NCBI GenBank assembly: GCA_030411725.1
Contig: MU839831.1
Location: 682,001-746,000 of the forward strand
Length of the DNA stretch: 64,000 nucleotides
Reading direction: 5' to 3'
Source: Echria macrotheca
Taxonomy: Eukaryota; Ascomycota; Sordariomycetes; Sordariales; Schizotheciaceae
A model generated the notes under the pieces. That model was not told where the DNA came from. It made no database searches and saw only the letters and a list, made by a program, of their open reading frames with translations. Positions within the stretch are counted from its first letter, which is position 1; each line of letters starts with the position of its first letter. The translations under genes and the position numbers were made by a program. Positions 25,192-35,262 of this stretch are shown one piece after another.

Positions 25192-25754
25192 GGGGTGGGT
25201 GTTGGTCTGGATGGGTTGATGCTTGATGGGCTTGATCCTGGTGGGCTTGATGAGGCTGGTCCAGAGTTTGATGTGTAGCCGGTGGTCGTGATGGGTTTGG
25301 TTGTCTTGGTACTTTATACTCGGCCGTTTGCATATTATGTCAGGCCAGCAGCGTGTCACTTCAGAAACTAGACCGAGCGAAGGGGAATGATATATCATGA
25401 ATGGCATTGATACTTGGACAAACCAAACAAGCAAGCCGGGGCTCAACACACTTTACCAAGCGAAACAATAATGACAAAAAAAAAAACGCGCACAAATCAT
25501 CGCTGTTGATACATCTACACGCTACCCGTGCAAAAAAGTACATGTACATGAGCCGCCGTGAAGCCGCCAAATCATGGGGTATACACACCACACCATATGC
25601 CACACAACCATCCCATACCATACCATACCATACCATACCATGCCCCCGTTCGCCTCGTCCCACACAGTCGCCTTCCCCCCCCAAAAAAAAAACCAACCAC
25701 CACTCCTAGAAAAACGCCAGACCTGCTGCTGCAAGACAAAAGACAAAAAAAAAA
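25192..25754. other. Convergent intergenic region GCP3 / MAU2
   Basis: A 563-bp region holding two 3' flanks. It contains a (CCATA)5 repeat and several A-runs (around 25480, 25684 and 25747). No gene seen. Confidence 0.6.
25613..25641. repeat. (CCATA)5 pentanucleotide repeat
   Basis: Five exact CCATA units plus a partial sixth, about 110-140 bases beyond the MAU2 stop codon, so possibly inside its 3' UTR. Confidence 0.85.
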
Positions 25755-28546
25755 CTAAACCTGCGTCCGTTGAAATGCCTCATTCGCCAACTCAACACCC
25801 TTCTCCATCGACGCCCTCGCCTCAGCCAGAGCCCCCTGCATCTCCAACGACTGCGCCAACATCCCCTCGGCGACGCTCATCCACAGGAGATTCCCGCTCT
25901 TCTTAGCCTGCGCCAGCCCCGCCTTGGCGCTCTTCACGGCCTGCTCGCCGACGACATTCTCAAACAGGCGACACCGCATGACGTTGAGCGCCATCGAGAG
26001 GCACTGCGTGTTGTTGGTCGACTGCGAGCCGCCCAGGGACACCTGGATGTGCCGCTTGACGGCCTGGATCGAGGGCGCCCTCGGCGGGCTCAGCTGGATC
26101 GACGCGAGCACGAGGTGATATGCCGTCCTGATTTCCATGTCGGGGTTGTCGTCGCAGAGAGGGCCCAGCTGGTCTACTAGATCCGCCATCTCGGCTTCGT
26201 CTTTGGAAGCGGGCTCTTCCATGATCCATAGTCGGTTGAGCGCTGCTAGGATGGACAGCTCTGATTCCACCTGGCTCTTGTTATGCTTTGGTTCTCCGCT
26301 CCAGTCAATCTCGAACCGTGGGTCTTTCCAGACCTCCATGGCCTCCGAGAGTCGCGCCGTGCCCTGCTTGAAGACACCGTCCAGATACAGAATCATAATA
26401 TCGAGAAATCCCGCCGGTGGTTGCATCTCCTGAATCGTTTCAAGACATGACTTTACCCTGGCCCAATCAGACAGCGTTGCTGATTGTAACCCCGTCAAAA
26501 CATGAGCATAGCAGATGATTTCTTTTGTCCACTCGCTGTGTCTTAGAGCCTCTGGTAATGACTGCAGCGTGGGAGCGATTTTTTTCTCTAGACGCACATT
26601 AGACGAATTCTAGACCGAGACAAAAAATAGCATACCTTCCAGAACCCTCACGGCTTCACCCCAAATGTTGGAACTCCTTCCAGGCGTGGTCGCTCGGTGC
26701 AGGGCCACGATCCCATGAAGAACATATCTGTCGAGCCATCAGAAAGAACGATCTTAAGGAATCATACAAACTTACGCCAAGCCAAAAGCTTCCTGCTTCC
26801 CGAGTGTAGCCAGAACGAGGTAATCAGTCCCCCCTTCTCCCGGTCGAAGAATGGCGCGCGTGTCATTACTTATTGTTGATGAGACGTTCGTTATTTGTTT
26901 GATGGGCAACAGAACCTCGCTGGAGACGGTCGCCCAGTCGCGGGACTGCTTCAACTCTTCCAACCTCGTCTGCAGCGCGTTTAGCTTCGTCGAAGACAAC
27001 TGAGTGGCCTTTTGGTGGAGACTGCAGGCTAGATCGAGCAGAAGCAGCAATATGTCGATTTGCGGGAGGTGGACCGACTCGTCCAGCTGCAGTTTCGACG
27101 CCTGGGCTATACACGTCTGTACGCGGGTCATCCATTCGTCTTTTCTGGAACTTAAGTGCGCCAGGCCTTCCAACAGGGTAGCCATGACAAAAATGGCCTT
27201 GTCGTCGCGACTAATCGCGATACTCGCAATCTTCCGTAGGTTTTCTAACGCATGGTTCTCGGATGCGGTACCCGACTGCAGATAGAACGACGCCTTAAGA
27301 AATCGAAACGCATAAACCCAGTGTATGTGCTTGTATCTGTAACCAGTTAGCCGGTCAACTTTTTCAATAGAAACACAACACTCACGTTGCACAGTCGGAA
27401 ATATGCATGTCGATAGACTTGAACGCCGCTTTTGGACTACGCTGAAACAACGTCTTGATGAGGATAAACTGCGAGCTGTATTTCAGGTCAATGAAGCGGT
27501 GCTGGCTGAATTAGCAACACGTCCCATACTTCCAGAGTTACCCATCATACCTTCTCACAGACCGCAATTCCTCGGGCGAGCGCCATCTCGGCATCAGTTA
27601 GGTTCGTGGTTTCGTCCACCAGTATACTGGCATACCGTAAGCAAACCCGCGCCTCGAGTCGAGGTGACAGCTTTGTTGATTTCAGCGCCACCTCGAGACA
27701 CCCTAGCCCGGTCGCCACCAGTTTGTGGTGCTCCATAACCTCCTCGGCCGTCATGTTCCGGGCCACGTCTTGAACCCCGAGGTTAGCTCTGGCAAAGCAG
27801 TCCTCGGCAACACAAAGCAACAGCGGGAACGTCTCGACGTGAGGCTGGTTCGACATGATGGGCGACTTGGCGATGGCGCCGCCCGAGGCCAGCCGCCTCC
27901 CATCCTTGGTCACTGGTTTCCCTACACTCCCCTGCGACGGCGGTCGTCTTTCGTCTAGTCTCGGGCTGTTCTTCGCCGATGGGGGCTGTGGGGTTTTTGG
28001 CGGGACACGAGTCTGTTGTGGCGCTATCGTCGTGGTTACTGGCTGAGGTTGATATGCTGGAGCTGGCGCGGACGTGGGCGCCGGCGCGGGCGCGGATGCT
28101 GGCGGAGGAGTCGGCGTTGACACGACGGCGGGCGCCGGAGAGGATGCTGGGGGAAGGTAGGTGGTGGGCCTCGGAGCCGGGGCGCGCTGGAGGGAGGAGG
28201 GGTCGATGAACTGGACCGGCGGAGCCGTAGACGCAGGAGGAGGAGGGCGATAGGTGGGGGAATCGTAAGTTTGAAACTGGGCCGAGGGTACGGGAAGGTA
28301 GTACGGCTCGGGCTGTCGCTGGGGATAGGCGGGCTGGGTGTACTGGACATGTTGATACTGCTGGGATCCATTGGGAAAGGGGTGCGAGTATTGCGGCTGC
28401 AGCTGGAGGGGTTGTGGGAGCGGCTGCTGGTATGGCGGGTGCTGTCGATGCTGGGGGAGCTGGGGGAGCTGGGGCTGTTGGGGATGCTGCGGGTGGCTCT
28501 GGCCGTTGTACATGGACGCCGGGGGCATCGTGCCTCGATATGTCAT
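25755..28546 (-). CDS. mau2: Cohesin loading factor subunit Mau2/Scc4
   Basis: Five exons, 28546-27551, 27501-27386, 27336-26776, 26727-26636 and 26587-25755, give 865 residues. All four introns are 48-49 bp with clear GTATGA/GTGAGT/GTAAGT/GTATGC donors. Residues 1-230 are a Gln/Pro-rich disordered extension. From about 236 the protein is an alpha-helical TPR-like array typical of Mau2: FPLLLCVAEDCFARANLG, CLEVALKSTKLSPRLEARVCLRYASILVDET, and the conserved HRFIDLKYSSQFILIKTLF and AFKSIDMHISDCATYKH blocks that span introns. Mau2 binds the N-terminus of Scc2/NIPBL to load cohesin on chromatin. The start codon overlaps a two-codon upstream frame (ATGCGATGA). Divergent from the alpha/beta hydrolase gene. 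Confidence 0.93.
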
Positions 28547-29159
28547 CGCATTTGGCGTCGGGAGGGCGCGACACCACGCCCTAGCCTCGGTGGATCAATT
28601 CGACGGCAGGTGTAGACATGGGATCGACGAAGGGGGGTGTCGTCGGCCACAGCTCGTCGTCGGTTGTTGGCTGCCGAAATGGTGCACGTTGCGGCTTCCG
28701 ACCGACGCGCCTGCCAGTTGCCAGCACACGCCAATTCCTCCGGGGTACACCAGCCACCCCCAAACTTTGGCTGAAGGACCAAACTGTGGCTGGCTAGCGC
28801 AGTGTGGCGTACTGTGGTATGTAAGAGGCCACGAGGCCAAGCACCGAGGTGTCTCCCGATTCGGCAGGAGACAGAGAAAGACGAACGGTGCCTCGGCAAT
28901 CGAAGCTGCGTGCCGTGTGGTGATCAGCTTCGATTGCAGCGAGCCCGCCTAGCTTTCTTGGCGGCCATCTGAACATTTGGAGGCTTAGTATAAGTCTAGA
29001 CTGTCTTGTTCCGATTGTCATACTCCTCGTCCCGAACTCTGTCCTGGTCTGGTGTTGTGCTACTCCCCGCCTGTCACTCACTCTTTCATCCTTAAAACCC
29101 TGGCCGGCCGAAGTTCCCGCCGGCTTCTTCAGCCTGTTCTTCAGCGTCTGTCCCAAACT
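28547..29159. other. Divergent promoter region MAU2 / alpha-beta hydrolase
   Basis: A 613-bp region between divergent starts. It contains one ACGCGC (MCB-like, 28704-28709) about 160 bp from the MAU2 start. The hydrolase frame stays open for 36 codons upstream of its chosen ATG but lacks an ATG there. Confidence 0.55.
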
Positions 29160-30569
29160 ATGGATTGGTTTGGACGCGCCAGGATATCTTTTACGCATGC
29201 CGCCGAGCCGGTGTCGTTGACCAAGAAGGACGGCACAAGGACAAACCTCCTGGAGGTCTGCAAGAAGGCCACACCCCCATGCCAGCTTAATCCGCTTCTT
29301 TTCAATGGCCACCTCCAGACCATGTGGACGGCGGTGAAGGAGGAGGGACCCAGGATCTACTACCGCCGACGCATTTTTGATGCCGATCATAAGACATACA
29401 CCGGCTCCTTCGCCGTCGACTTTGTAGTTGACCAGCACCCGGACACGGATGAGACGCTTCCCCCGAGGACGGCGTATTTCTCGGAAGATGCCTTCTCCAA
29501 GATTGGCTCTGACGACGATAAGCCGATGCTCATTGTCCTCCATGGCCTTTCCGGTGGCTCCTACGAGATCTACCTTCGACACGCCATCGCCCCGCTTGTT
29601 CTGAATGGTGGCGGATGGGAAGCCTGTGTGGTCAATGCCCGTGGTTGTGCCAACAGCGAGGTGACCAGCGGTGTTTTGTTCAATGCCAGAGCCACATGGG
29701 ATGTCCGACAGGTTAGCCCCCTAGTACGCATGTACTGAGAGCAAACTGACCGGGAATGGCAGGTTGTAAAATGGGCGAAGCAGACGTTTCCCAATCGGCC
29801 CCTTTTTGCTCTTGGCTTCAGTCTAGGGGGCAATATCTTGACCAACGTAAGACCGTCATCATAAAAATTTGGAATTTATGATCTGATATTTTCCGCCGTA
29901 GTATGTCGGAGAGGAAGGCGAGCACTGCTTACTAAAAGGAGCCATCTCTGTCGGCAACCCTTTCGATCTGGAACTCTCCAACAAAGCCCTCCAGAGGTCC
30001 CTGATAGGACACCACGTCTATCAAAGAGTGATGGGAGGCAAGTAACCCGCCGTGTAAACGACAAACATTTGTCTAACACCCTCCGCAGGCAACATGAAAA
30101 GACTCATCAGTCTCCATAAGGAGGCGGTATTGAAACACACGGAGCTCGACTTTGACCGCATCCAAAACGTGACCTATCTCTACGAGTTCGACCGGGAAGT
30201 GCAGTACGTTCTCCCCCCCAGCAACGAAAAAGGTCAATGTCAAGTTGCTAACGTCAAAGCAAGGACGGTATCATGGGGCTATCCCACCGAAAACGCCTAC
30301 TACCGCGATGCCTCCTCCTCAGACGCCGTCTTGGCCATAAGGATTCCCTTCCTCGCCATTGCCGCCGAAGACGACCCGGTATGTTCCTCCTCCCCTTCTA
30401 ACGACAATCAGTTTCTTACGATGCCAACCAAAACAGATCGCCGTCCGCGAAGCCCTCCCGTACGGAGAATTCCAGCACAACCCCTACACGGTGCTCTGCA
30501 CGACATCCCTCGGCGGACATCTCTCCTGGTTCGAGATCGGGGGCGGGAGGTGGCATGCTCGCCCGGTGC

Positions 30570-30632
<63 letters not shown>

Positions 30633-30846
30633 GCTTATCTTGATCCGAGGCATTTTCCAGAGACCAGATAATCTTTGCTAACAAACCGGTAACCAGATCA
30701 CCAACTTCCTCCAGGCCATGGTAAAAGAGATTGACCTGAGTGCCGTCAAGCCGCCGCCGTCGTCGTTGAACGGCACGGCTTCCGGTGTTGAAGTCAAGAC
30801 CAAGTTCGACCCGGTGAGGAGGAAACTCCAGATCCTGTCAGACTGA
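29160..30846 (+). CDS. Alpha/beta hydrolase of the EHT1/EEB1/YMR210W (ABHD1/3-like) family
   Basis: Seven exons, 29160-29711, 29763-29846, 29902-30037, 30089-30203, 30264-30378, 30437-30565 and 30697-30846, give 426 residues. The N-terminal half has the family motif LNPLLFNGHLQTMWTA and an oxyanion-loop HGLSGGSYE. The nucleophile elbow is GFSLGGN with Ser204; Asp332 or Asp333 in AEDDP and His362 in SLGGHLSW complete the triad. Relatives make or hydrolyse medium-chain fatty-acid esters or monoacylglycerols, so a lipid esterase/acyltransferase is likely; the exact substrate cannot be read from sequence. Intron 3 must use a GC donor (GCAAGT) to keep the frame RVMGG-NMKRLI. Intron 4 is 60 bp and free of in-frame stops. 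Intron 6 carries a (TC)27 tract. Convergent with LOC1. Confidence 0.9.
30573..30626. repeat. (TC)27 microsatellite inside intron 6 of the hydrolase gene
   Basis: Twenty-seven TC units begin seven bases after the GTGCGT donor, making this the longest intron of the gene (131 bp). The branch site GCTAAC and CAG acceptor lie downstream at about 30678-30696. Confidence 0.95.
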
Positions 30847-31123
30847 TTGGTCTCTCGAGGTTAAGAGGTCGCGATAATATGATGCGCGAGATATGTTGCA
30901 TATGCTCGTTGGCCATCCGTTGGACCGCTTCAATCAATAAACTTTATAATCACCCTTGGTAGAGTCCGCTTCATAGAATATAATAGCTTGATAATCTCGT
31001 CATCGGCACTTTTTGTCTTCAAAGTGACCTCGTAGTGGTATCTCATTTTGTCTCCCCGCCGTAGTCAATAAACGCCATACGCCATGCAAATGAATCGTTT
31101 GTACACCATTCTTTCCCACAATC

Positions 31124-31830
31124 TCAGTCCGCAGCAAACGAAACCCTCTTCTTCTTAGGCTTAGCCGCCTTCGTACCCTCCGCCGCAAGCGCCTTGACAG
31201 CTTCAAACCCATTGACATCATCATCCTGCGTCTTCCCACCAGCCCGCGGCCGCTTCCGCTTCTTGCGCAGCGAGTCCTTGGTCTCCTCCAGCTTAGCCTT
31301 GCGCTCGCTCTCCTTCTTGTCTGCCTCGGCCCGCCTCGCCTCGCGAATCTCCTCCATCTGTCTCGCCTTGATCATCTTGGACTCGATCTGTCCATCCTTT
31401 TCGGCCTGGACGATGGCGAGGATGGTCGCCATGCTTTCCTAAACATCATCATCAGTTTCCTCCTTCTTATATTCATCCCCCCCTTTGAGAGAAGATACAA
31501 GAAGAGAGAGACGAGACATACCCGATCATCAACAAAAACCTTGCCCTTCTTCTTCCCCCGCGGCTTCTGCACCCCCACCGGCGTCACCATGTTGAGCTGC
31601 GGCAGTCCCAGCTCTTTCTCGCTGTACACGCGCTTCTTGCGCTTCTTGAGGATGTCGGCGAGGTTCGGCCTCCCCTTGACGCCGCTGCCGGGGATTGGTG
31701 CTCTGGTACCCGCATTCTTCTTCGCCTTGATGACGCCGTCGTTTACCGGGCCGTTCTTGGACGCTTTGCTGCCCTTTATGCCCGAGCCGTTGGCGGCGTG
31801 CTTGTTTTTTATCGTCCTCGTCGTCCCCAT
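31124..31830 (-). CDS. LOC1: 60S ribosome assembly/export protein Loc1
   Basis: Exons 31830-31522 and 31438-31124 encode 207 residues; the 83-bp intron joins KVFVDDR to ESMATILAIVQ. The family signature is clear: RPNLADILKKRKKRVYSEKELG, LPQLNMVTPVGVQKPRGKKKGKVF and a long basic helix (QIESKMIKARQMEEIREARRAEA, here cited in part). It ends KPKKKRVSFA. Loc1 is a nucleolar RNA-binding protein needed for early 60S subunit assembly; in budding yeast it is also needed for ASH1 mRNA localisation. The protein is small and very basic, as expected. An AT-rich TATATA stretch (31860-31882) precedes the start. Divergent from HIS3. Confidence 0.92.
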
Positions 31831-32306
31831 TTTTTTTTTCGTCTCCGGTTTTTTGCTTCGTATATATCCGGGTATATATATGTATGTATGATCGAATACT
31901 CCGGTTCGATGTGTGTGTGCAAAGTTCGGTCGAAGTTGGGCAATTGATCTCGGAGCTGCTGCGGCGGAAAAGTTGAAATGGCGGCGGGCAGTTGTGAATG
32001 GGTTTCTCAAAAATTTCGGCCAAGAATTTCGACTTGCTTGTTATCCGTTATCCAATGGTGGGGCGCCGCTGCAACTTTTGCCTGCCGGGAACAACTGCAG
32101 TGACCAAGACCCCTGAGAGGCTGGGGTGTGGGGTCCCTAAAAACCGCGGGGTCATCTTTTTATCGGCGCCTTATCGCCCCCGTCCGATGTCCCTCCGAAC
32201 TTTTGCTCAAATTTCTTTGCGACCGGTTCGACGTCGACAACAAGACAACCGCCAATTGAGCCATATATACACTATCCCTTCGTTCCGATAAACCGCCGGA
32301 AAAACC
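31831..32306. promoter_or_regulatory. Divergent promoter LOC1 / HIS3
   Basis: A 476-bp bidirectional promoter. TATATA-like stretches lie 30-52 bp from the LOC1 start (31860-31882) and about 40 bp from the HIS3 start (CATATATACAC near 32263). I see no perfect TGASTCA (Gcn4/CPC1) site here, in contrast to ARG7. Confidence 0.5.
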
Positions 32307-33064
32307 ATGAGCTCACCGCCCCCAACGAGGTGGGCCGCCTTCGCGCGCGACACCAACGAGACCAAGATCCAACTCGCCCTCAACCTCGACGGCGGCGCTT
32401 TCCCCCCCGACACCGACTCCCGCCTCCAAGTTGACAGCAATACAGACGGCCACGCGACGCAGGCGAGCAAGTCGCAGACGATAAGTCTTAACACGGGCAT
32501 CGGTTTCCTCGACCACATGCTGCACGCCCTCGCCAAGCACGCCGGCTGGAGTCTGGCGCTCGCCTGCAAGGGCGACTTACACAGTCAGCAGCAGCATCCC
32601 ACACACTTATTCTCAAATGAATCGCACGGCTGATCTTTTCGGGGGGTGTAGTCGACGACCACCACACCGCCGAGGATGTCTGCATCGCGCTGGGCTACGC
32701 CTTCAACAAGGCGCTCGGGACGCCCACGGGCCTGGCGCGGTTCGGGTACGCCTATGCGCCGCTGGACGAGGCGCTCAGCCGTGCTGTGGTAGACCTGTCG
32801 AACAGGCCCTATAGCGTGGTGGATCTGGGCCTCAAGCGCGAGAAGATCGGGGACTTGAGCACCGAGATGATTCCGCACTGTCTGCAGAGCTTTGCGCAGG
32901 CCGCGCGGGTCACGCTGCATGTCGACTGTCTGCGGGGCGATAATGACCACCATCGCGCCGAAAGCGCGTTCAAAGCGCTGGCTGTGGCGATACGGCAGGC
33001 TACGAGCCGGGTTGCGGGGAGGGAAGGGGAGGTGCCGAGTACCAAGGGGACACTGAGCGTGTAG
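32307..33064 (+). CDS. HIS3: Imidazoleglycerol-phosphate dehydratase (histidine biosynthesis)
   Basis: Exons 32307-32583 and 32652-33064 give 229 residues; the 68-bp intron (GTCAGC donor, TAG acceptor) rebuilds the active-site motif DLHIDDHHTAED at residues 90-101. The first manganese-site motif is GFLDHMLHALAKH, and the second His-rich motif is DNDHHRAESAFKAL near the C-terminus. These His and Glu residues bind the two Mn ions and are all present. The enzyme dehydrates imidazole-glycerol phosphate to imidazole-acetol phosphate, the sixth step of histidine synthesis in the pathway order. Length is normal for fungi (about 220-240). The intron splits the Ile codon just before DDHH, so an unspliced message would be inactive. 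Convergent with the Helo-like gene, 212 bp apart. Confidence 0.97.
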
Positions 33065-33276
33065 CGTTGAGCTGTGCGTAAACATGCAAATAAAGTTGTG
33101 ATCCATTCGCTGGATAGTTATATGGGCTACATGCTGTTTCTTCTCAGGGTTTCTCTCTCTGTGTGCCTAATCGATGGACCGGCATCCTCCGGACCTTTCT
33201 CTCCACTTCCATGGGTGGTCCTGGCTGTGTGAGATATATAACGCCGGGTGGTTTCTACGTGCAAATAAATAAGCGA

Positions 33277-35262
33277 TCATAAGAGCAGTGTCTGGAAACG
33301 GAACTTACTAGCAAAGGAACTGGGTTTCTGCTCTTGTCCCAAGGTGATAACCCAGCCTCTTTTCACCTCCCGAAGCGACTTGTTCCGGCTGTCTATGGCT
33401 CCATCCGACGAGTCTTCGTGCTCTCTCGCTGGACATGTGTCTTTCGTCTCATCCCAGTTCAGGATCATTTCCATGGCCCAGTCTTCGATAGGCCGCGCAG
33501 AGTGCGTAGACGAAGCTTGGGCGGAGAGCCAAGCCAGAGTCTGCCAGTTCGGGGACTCGAGAAAGCATCCCATCATCCAACGGCTGACTCGGGTAAACCA
33601 GGTGTCCTCGGGCAGAATGCTTGGAAAACAGCAAGGATTTAGTCCGACTGTCATGTCCCGGAGGCTGCCGTGAAAGTAGTCGACCTTGTCCTTTTCCATT
33701 CTGTGATCAAATTTACTGGGAGATTCGTCCTCGAAGGACCCAGTCAATACGCTGTTTGTACAGAATCCGCAGCGACGATAGTGAAAACCAGACGACATGC
33801 CTCCATACGGACACCTGACGGGATACTTCCGTCTGAGGTAGAGCTGACAAGCCCCGGAAAGCTTGCAAACGACCTTGGAAGCACGGCTTGCTACCGTTCG
33901 GTAAAATGGCGGCTCGAAGACGTGTAGTGGCATCTCCAGCTCAAGACCCGCGACTAGTATTTCCTCCAACAAGCATGTGACTTGGTAGAGCACAGCACGC
34001 TTGGAAGTCGAGCCATCGACGGCCGCCCAGAGTGCTTCAAGTGCATTGCCGACCGTGCGTGTTTCCTCAGTCTTTACCTGACTTCGCCCTCGTTCCGACG
34101 CCGAGCAGACCCCGGGAGAGGATATCCCCACTCCGCGTAGGAGCTCTCGGATTTGTGTGGCTATCAAGCCCGTCGTCGCGGGTGAAGTTTGCCCGGGCAC
34201 TGAAATCTGGCCACCGGACACCGTTCTGAGATGTTTCGGGAGACGAGGTGCTCTCACGAAGAGTTGAGGGATGGTGTAGTCATCATAGACGACGGCGGAG
34301 TGGAACTTGAGAAGATGCTTCGAGAAGCCACGCGCCGTGTCATAATGCTTGGATAAGTCGCACTCTCCATACCGGTGTTCGAGAACCAGGTGTTTCCCGA
34401 ACGAATTCGTGTCGATAAAGGCCTCTGCATCTTCAGAGTTGTTTAGGGAAACACAGGGGTTGCAAAAGCAACAATATCGACCGTCGACAAGGAAGGACTC
34501 AATCCCAAGCAAAGATCCACAGGAATATCTGTCTGCTTTAGCCGATGACTCGTCACTCTCACTTCTTTCCACGCTGGCTGAGTATCCTGTGGATGTGCTG
34601 CGCAGCGGCCCCTCTAGGGCGGAACGTTGTGTTAAATGACTTGCAATCGAAGAAAGACTGCGGCGTATGCTGTCCACAGCGCTCATGACGTCCGAGTGGT
34701 AGGTCGAGACCCGAGACGTGACACCTAGCAAACTAGCATCGTGGCCCTGCGCCAAAGCCATGTTCTCCTCCGTGAGCTTGCTAAGCATATCCTTGACATA
34801 GTGTGTCGAGGCAAGGTTGTCGCGACTGATGCGGAGGTTGATGGTGGAAAGGGAGTTTCCTAAGGACTGCCTGTGAGCTGACAACCTCGAGGCAATCTCG
34901 TCAAACAGGTGCTTGTTGGCGGCGACTTTTATTCTGCGTCCAAAGGTACGCAACTGGCCCCAGGAGCTAGGATCGAGATTCTTGGATACTTGGATCCACT
35001 CCACCAAGTCGGACTTGCACTGCACCATTCTTTTCTTAAGCATCCGAATATCGAGGAAACCTTCGTTTTCATCCACGTCGCACTCGAAGAAGGCCTGGAT
35101 GTTTTTGAGCGTTGAAGCGAGGTCGTCGAATTCATTATTCAGATTTTTGACTTTGCTCGAAGCACCCTTGTAGGAACTGAAGTAGGCCTTGAGCGTGAGG
35201 ATGCCAGAAATTGACTGCCCAGCGAGCGAGGCGATTCCAACAATTAGGCCGGCGACCTCCAT
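33277..35262 (-). CDS. Helo-like N-terminal domain protein with C2H2-like finger region
   Basis: A single exon of 661 residues starting MEVAGLIVGIASLAGQSISG. That start, a hydrophobic glycine-rich helix followed by long amphipathic helices to about residue 200, is typical of the fungal Helo/Helo-like N-terminal domains found on STAND (NLR-type) proteins and on stand-alone proteins. No nucleotide-binding (Walker A) motif follows. Instead residues about 263-320 contain a Cys-rich CCFCNPC followed by HLVLEH and HLLKFH spacings (two HxxxxH), resembling degenerate C2H2 fingers; a further CPYGG...CGFC cluster is at about 484-500. The C-terminus contains no recognised domain. In filamentous fungi Helo domains act in heterokaryon incompatibility and regulated cell death at membranes; whether this one does is inference. 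I chose the start because upstream residues break the domain pattern. Confidence 0.75.
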   Translation of the reverse strand: MEVAGLIVGIASLAGQSISGILTLKAYFSSYKGASSKVKNLNNEFDDLASTLKNIQAFFECDVDENEGFLDIRMLKKRMVQCKSDLVEWIQVSKNLDPSSWGQLRTFGRRIKVAANKHLFDEIASRLSAHRQSLGNSLSTINLRISRDNLASTHYVKDMLSKLTEENMALAQGHDASLLGVTSRVSTYHSDVMSAVDSIRRSLSSIASHLTQRSALEGPLRSTSTGYSASVERSESDESSAKADRYSCGSLLGIESFLVDGRYCCFCNPCVSLNNSEDAEAFIDTNSFGKHLVLEHRYGECDLSKHYDTARGFSKHLLKFHSAVVYDDYTIPQLFVRAPRLPKHLRTVSGGQISVPGQTSPATTGLIATQIRELLRGVGISSPGVCSASERGRSQVKTEETRTVGNALEALWAAVDGSTSKRAVLYQVTCLLEEILVAGLELEMPLHVFEPPFYRTVASRASKVVCKLSGACQLYLRRKYPVRCPYGGMSSGFHYRRCGFCTNSVLTGSFEDESPSKFDHRMEKDKVDYFHGSLRDMTVGLNPCCFPSILPEDTWFTRVSRWMMGCFLESPNWQTLAWLSAQASSTHSARPIEDWAMEMILNWDETKDTCPAREHEDSSDGAIDSRNKSLREVKRGWVITLGQEQKPSSFASKFRFQTLLL

